In this document: positions 59,970 through 64,000 of the stretch, piece by piece
Layout: every line of letters begins with the position of its first letter
How positions within the stretch are numbered: the first letter of the stretch is position 1
Assembly: GCF_905475345.1 (NCBI RefSeq)
Contig: NC_066605.1
Location: forward strand, 3,869,501-3,933,500
DNA: 64,000 bases
Direction of reading: 5' to 3'
Source of the DNA: Vespula vulgaris
Taxonomy: Eukaryota > Arthropoda > Insecta > Hymenoptera > Vespidae
Program-made: the position numbers and the translations under genes
Notes under the pieces: generated by a model
The model's database searches: none
What the model saw: the letters and a program-made list of their open reading frames with translations, nothing else
What the model was told of the DNA's origin: nothing

Positions 59970-60200
59970 TCATCATATCGCAGGAATCATCAAGAAACAA
60001 GGGATAAAATCTATACAAGTCAAATACAATTAGTAAAAGTCGAGAAAGAAGATTTAAAAAGATGAATATCTCTTTATACCACAGAGTATAGAAATAGACA
60101 GTTCTACCATAAATTTCTATCATAACAGCAAATGCAAATTTGATTTCAAAATTGCCGAATGAAATAGAAGGAGGAGGAGATCTTGGAGAATACGAGAGGT
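59970..60200 (+). pseudogene. Hox3/zen-like homeobox relic 2
   Basis: N-terminal arm and helix 1 read IYTSQIQLVKVEKED (60,010-60,054; compare YTSxQLVELEKEF). After a one-base shift, EYLFIPQSIEIDSSTINF (60,065-60,115) corresponds to RYLCRPRRIEMAxxLNL. After another shift, QMQI-stop-FQNCRMK-stop-KEE (60,129-60,175) corresponds to QVKIWFQNRRMKYKK, with the Trp codon changed to TGA and the Tyr codon to TAG. The preceding tcatat-gc-gga-tcatcaagaaa is shared with relic 1. It is more decayed than relic 1 and certainly non-functional. Both derive from one zen-class ancestor by tandem duplication. Confidence 0.72.
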
Positions 60201-60620
60201 TTGGTACAATACAAAACGCAAAAGGCAGGGAGAAATTAAAGAAAAATCGCATACCACAAAAATATATGGAAAAATGAATATGTACTTATGAATATTTGGC
60301 TCCATCGAATTTAATATCATCGGTTGTTTATCAACGATAGCAGTACGTATTAAAAATGTTATTTTTGTTCTACAGCCCACTTATTTTTATAAACAAAACA
60401 CGTATCCTTCTGGAAATTGTAAGAGATGCTGATAGAGAACTACTATGAAAATGGTCGATAACCACGAAATTAATTCTACGCTACCAACGCTGATATAAAT
60501 TTATGATGTCTAACCTCCAACGGAGATTGCCATGCAACCCAAGACGCATATGAAAATAATTATTATAATAAACTTTTGATTGACAGGAAACGGCCAACAG
60601 CAGGTCGAATTAAAAATTAA
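60201..60620 (+). pseudogene. Post-homeobox region of relic 2
   Basis: The counterpart of 54,905-55,210: gcagggagaaattaaa-aaaaatcg, cagaaaaatatg-type block, tatttggctccatcgaattt, acgtatccttctggaaattgtaagagatgc, and taccaacgctgatataa, ending agatt-gccatgcaac. In translation YKQNTYPSGN and NHEINSTLPTL are visible between stops. Confidence 0.55.
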
Positions 60621-61538
60621 TGACTTTTTAATTTGTAAACGGAGTCCAAAATGTTCATGATTATAAGAACATACCGAAATTCTTAAATACATGATCTTTA
60701 TTTGAAAGTTTGGATAATTATGTTTTACCAAAAGTTCCTAGGTGTTCTTAAAAGACATTTATTGTTTCTTGAAATTTGATTTTTCTTCGGTCAGTCAGTA
60801 TTTTTATCAGTATAATCAAATTCAAGCCGGACTTCTAGATCCTGACCGAAAAAATAATTAGCATCAAGTCTCGAAAAGGATTCAGTAAATAATTGATTTT
60901 TAAAAGTGTCTAAAGAATTTTGATCTACCTTGTATATTATGCTTGTGTTAGTATTATTTATATTTCATACTGGTATTATTTTTCTATTCTATTTGTAAAT
61001 ATCAGTCAAAATATCGTTGAAATATGAAATTTTTCATAGTGAAATTGTTTTCATTTCATTTTGTGAATGTAAAATAATCATAAACGAATGTAAAAATCGC
61101 TATCCCATCACTACAATCAAATAGACATACTGACCGAATCGAGTCACTATCTCGATAATTTCAAAGTTTATCGACGAGCGCAACTTATTTAATTAGTACG
61201 AAACCCTGGAAAAACGTTCGTTACGTTTGTACCCCCATATGGTGAATAAATCGTGCAACGAGACTCCAAGCGTTACTAATTAAAATCTCAAAATGTAAAT
61301 TAAAGCTAAAATGAGAAGCCTCATTAATTGTTAACGAGATGTATACTAATCACAACACAATTTTAAAAAAGATTATCGATATAGTAATTTATTCGATTTA
61401 TATTCTATTTGTTAGTATTATATATAGAAAATATTATATAACAAAATCAAGTACAAAATATATGTTAAATATATCATTTTGATTAATACGTACGTTATTT
61501 TAAATGGATGTGATTTTTTCTGGTAAGCATAATCGAAA

Positions 61539-61586
<48 letters not shown>

Positions 61587-62325
61587 CTTATTAAAATACA
61601 ATGGAAATTATCGATCTATATCCTCGCTTCATGCTTAATCAGGATCTATAAATACGCATATATTCTTTGTACATATACGAAAATTAAAAGTTTTCGATGT
61701 ATCATAACGGATAACTGATCGATGTCCATCTATGAAAACGGCTAAATTAAATGTATTTATTGTTTTGTCTATTAATTTTCCCGAAGCCAATGTATAACCT
61801 TATTATTAACGTTCAGATAAAAGGATAAAATATTTTACGCATTTATAAATCTGATACGTTCTACGATCTATCAGCGTATTATGGAGGTGAATTTTACGAT
61901 ACTCGTGAAAGAGTATCGTTTTTCCGAAATGCATGTTATCCATAATTGTAAATTAAAATTTGTTCACAGCTAGAATAACCTTTTTTCATCGCTTATTTTA
62001 ATATAAATTTAATAAAATTTACTTGCCGAATTGGCTGACGTGTAACGATTACATAATTTGATGTAACTTGTCGATCAGTAACAAGTATTTCGCTCGATTT
62101 TAATGATAAACACATGAATCGAAAATAGATGAGAAAGAACCTAAAGATTTTAATTCTTTGCCCAATCTATCATTTACCTTCTTGAGACATCTTTATCGTC
62201 TCAATCTTAATTGAACTAGTTTTATATTTCTATGAATCATTCAAGCTGACTGTAAATTACATTCAAGCAGATTTTCCAAATATATCATAGTTATGTCGAT
62301 TGGATGTATGTGCATCTCATAATGA
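60621..62325. other. AT-rich DNA with (TA)n at 61,542-61,581
   Basis: Contains the short block at 61,300-61,350 shared with 56,320-56,370, which marks the end of the duplicated unit, and a TA microsatellite. No gene recognised. Confidence 0.55.
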
Positions 62326-62329
62326 GCAG

Positions 62330-63250
62330 GCAACACTGTAATTAAACGAATTAAGATTTATACACGCAAGTGCAAAAATCTCATTAAAATTCTTCGAAAG
62401 TCTTTGATTAAAGCCTCGAGCTACCAACCTAGGTTTACTTCTGTCGATACTTTCGTTTGATTTATATTTATTAATTAACATCGTAGTGGTACTTGTGATA
62501 TTTCTTCCTTCTGGTTACACGACTAAATCCCAAACGTCCTTATCCAGCATAAATCGAAATTCTGTTACCATTGTCATAAGCCAATCATGATAAGGCAGTT
62601 CCCATTGAAACTGCAACATTTCATCCAGTTGAACCTATCTCTTAATTACCATGAGCTTTGAGATATACGTTTTGGGATGTCCTTCTTTTTCTTGCCTTTA
62701 AGATTCCAAAGTGTCTATGGCGTCTTTTCAGTTTTGCATCAACTTCATAATCATTTCATTGAGGTAGATCTGGATCGGACTAAATTTTATCCAAAAATTC
62801 TACCTCTACATCATTATTCTACTTCATCATCCTTAAAATTAATCTTTGGTTGCACTTTTTCTTTATTATGGCACAATCATCGGTAAACTTTGTATACCAA
62901 TTAATAACGATTCTTTTAGAGTTTATATCTAATAAACGATAACCTATAGAGTGTTCATAGAAACCTACGAATTGTTACTCTTGCCTTATCGTCTAATTTA
63001 AATTTTGGGAAAAAATGAGTATAAACTCTGAATTCAAATACATATATATCTTATTTTAGGTTTATCTTAATTTAGGTTCTATTCTACCTTCCATAGAAAC
63101 CTTTCCATAGAAAGGATTTCTGTTGCTTTATTGTCATCCGATCAAACCGAATAATCGATTTTGCGAATAATCGGTTGTGGATAACTACTTCATCCCAATA
63201 ATTGCATTCAAGTTTCATGTCAATCAATAGACACCTTATTATATCTAGCG
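62330..63250 (-). pseudogene. Ty1/copia pol relic (minus strand)
   Basis: Reading on minus: LECNYWDEVVIHNRLFAKS (about 63,205-63,150, end of the integrase core: YWDEAVxTAxYLxNR), KFKLDDKARVTIRRF (about 63,005) then GYRLLDINSKRIVINW (62,950-62,910, the FxGYxxxxKGYRLxDPxxxxIxxSRDVxF region), a linker, PEGRNI, and RSKPRLVARGFNQRLSKNF then NEIFA (62,445-62,370, start of RT: YKARLVAKGFxQxxGxDYxExFAP). Broken throughout. It matches the gag fragment just upstream on the same strand. Confidence 0.75.
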
Positions 63251-63629
63251 ATTTGTTTTTTTTTTTTTATGCAACTCCTTTTATTCAAGAGTATAACTAA
63301 CATTATACTCTATTAATAGTATATTGACTTTTATATCCTTTTTACGAAATAGTACTTTATTAGTATATTTGGTCGATCAGATCTAACCTGAAATCTTCCC
63401 GCACTTCATCAAATTACGATTTTACATTTTATATGAATTCTTTAATTTTCCTTGTAATTTCCAATAAATATATGACAATGTATCGACTATAATCATCTCG
63501 ATAATGTTAATAGATAATGTTTTTCGACTGGTATTATAGTTTTACAGATTTACAAACGCTCGTACAAATTAATTCTAATAATGATCTATACTTATTGTTT
63601 GATTCTTAAGGGAATGGTTTCGTACTATT

Positions 63630-63900
63630 CTTCGGTTACTTTGTTCCAAATAACTGCTTATGTGATAAATTTAATACGTTATCATCCTCTGATATATCAC
63701 ATCTGGAATTCTTGCGCCTTAATACTTCATCAATCAATTTTCCTCTCACAAGATTTAAGATTAGCTCATCTTCAGTCATAGTTTCCAAAGCCATAATAAA
63801 AATGTTGAAAAATTCAGGAAGATTATTTAATAGTACAGCTATAATAAATTTTTCCCTTAAAACTTCCCCTAGAATTGAAATCTGATACACAACTTGTACT
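63630..63900 (-). pseudogene. Ty1/copia gag fragment (minus strand)
   Basis: The frame 63,636-63,890 is open for 84 codons: LREKFIIAVLLNNLPEFFN, then IFIMALETMTEDELILNLV and RGKLIDEVLRRK. This is the copia Gag (UBN2-type) wording LLxSLPxxYxxxVTALE...LTLExVxxRLLDEExRR. It lies upstream, in minus orientation, of the pol relic at 62.3-63.25 kb, so both belong to one truncated element with most of the integrase and the zinc knuckle lost. Confidence 0.8.
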
Positions 63901-64000
63901 ACCTTTCATGAATGTATTGTTCCATTCACAATTTTTTGCTAATTTTTGTTGGTTCTCTTAAGTATATATACTTGATTACTTAGAAACGCTATCAGGATTC
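63901..64000. other. Window end, unassigned
   Basis: Probably continues the copia element upstream on the minus strand, but the sequence is too short to judge. Confidence 0.3.

Noticed and set aside
1..64000. CRISPR arrays, bacterial operons, rRNA, mitochondrial insertions, telomeric TTAGG arrays
   Set aside because: Looked for while reading and not seen; the sequence is eukaryotic nuclear DNA throughout.

Overview
The window looks like a TE-choked stretch of an AT-rich insect nuclear genome. The mix of element families (mdg1/412-like gypsy, X-element-type jockey, DUF4817 mariner-like, piggyBac, Mutator/YqaJ) and the wording of their relic proteins fit a hymenopteran such as a bee, wasp or ant. 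That assignment is by recognition only and no search was run. There is no operon structure, rRNA, tRNA or CRISPR, and no intact protein-coding host gene. Almost every reading frame over 100 codons is part of a decayed transposable element or a chance frame.

Layout. 0-13 kb: unique-looking AT-rich DNA with microsatellites, a foldback repeat at 1.6 kb attached to a repeat that recurs inverted at 46-52 kb, solo gypsy LTRs at 6.5, 9.0 and 10.5 kb, a DUF4817 transposase fragment (11.7 kb) and a piggyBac-type MITE (12.6 kb). 13.8-26.3 kb: a nest of gypsy debris. It holds a minus-strand, almost full-length mdg1/412-like provirus relic (20.4-25.5 kb), an internally deleted derivative with both LTRs and a polypurine tract (18.6-20.3 kb), a third truncated copy (15.1-16.4 kb), solo LTRs, and two plus-strand integrase fragments from other gypsy families. 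26.4-30.9 kb: DUF4817/mariner-like, piggyBac, Tc1-like, piggyBac and gypsy fragments. 33.3-36.5 kb: a plus-strand gypsy pol relic and a complete Tc1-like element with long inverted repeats. 37.5-44 kb: a diverged second copy of the 5.8-7.0 kb repeat, a complete Tc3-like element, and copia. 44.2-52 kb: a Mutator-like gene with a C-terminal YqaJ-type region, then a jockey LINE that split a copy of the 1.6-3.1 kb repeat. The second copy of that repeat supplies the empty site, and a near-exact 10-bp target duplication frames the insertion. 52.6-64 kb: a gypsy RT scrap, a near-perfect 99-bp-arm hairpin, two tandem-duplicated blocks each carrying a dead homeobox, a BEL/Pao pol relic between them, and a minus-strand copia relic at the end.

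The most interesting content is the pair of degenerate Hox3/zen-like homeoboxes (about 54.6-54.9 kb and 60.0-60.2 kb). They keep readable homeodomain signatures such as IWFQNRQMKYKKD and QLVKVEKE, sit in a duplicated block of about 2 kb, and are broken by frameshifts and stops. They suggest tandem duplication and death of zen-class genes, as known for Shx/zen genes of other insects, in a region since colonised by transposons.

Nothing here works together as a pathway. The common theme is decay: each retroelement in which the YxDD box of reverse transcriptase can be read has lost at least one catalytic aspartate. The insertions can be dated relative to one another through nested structure and empty sites.
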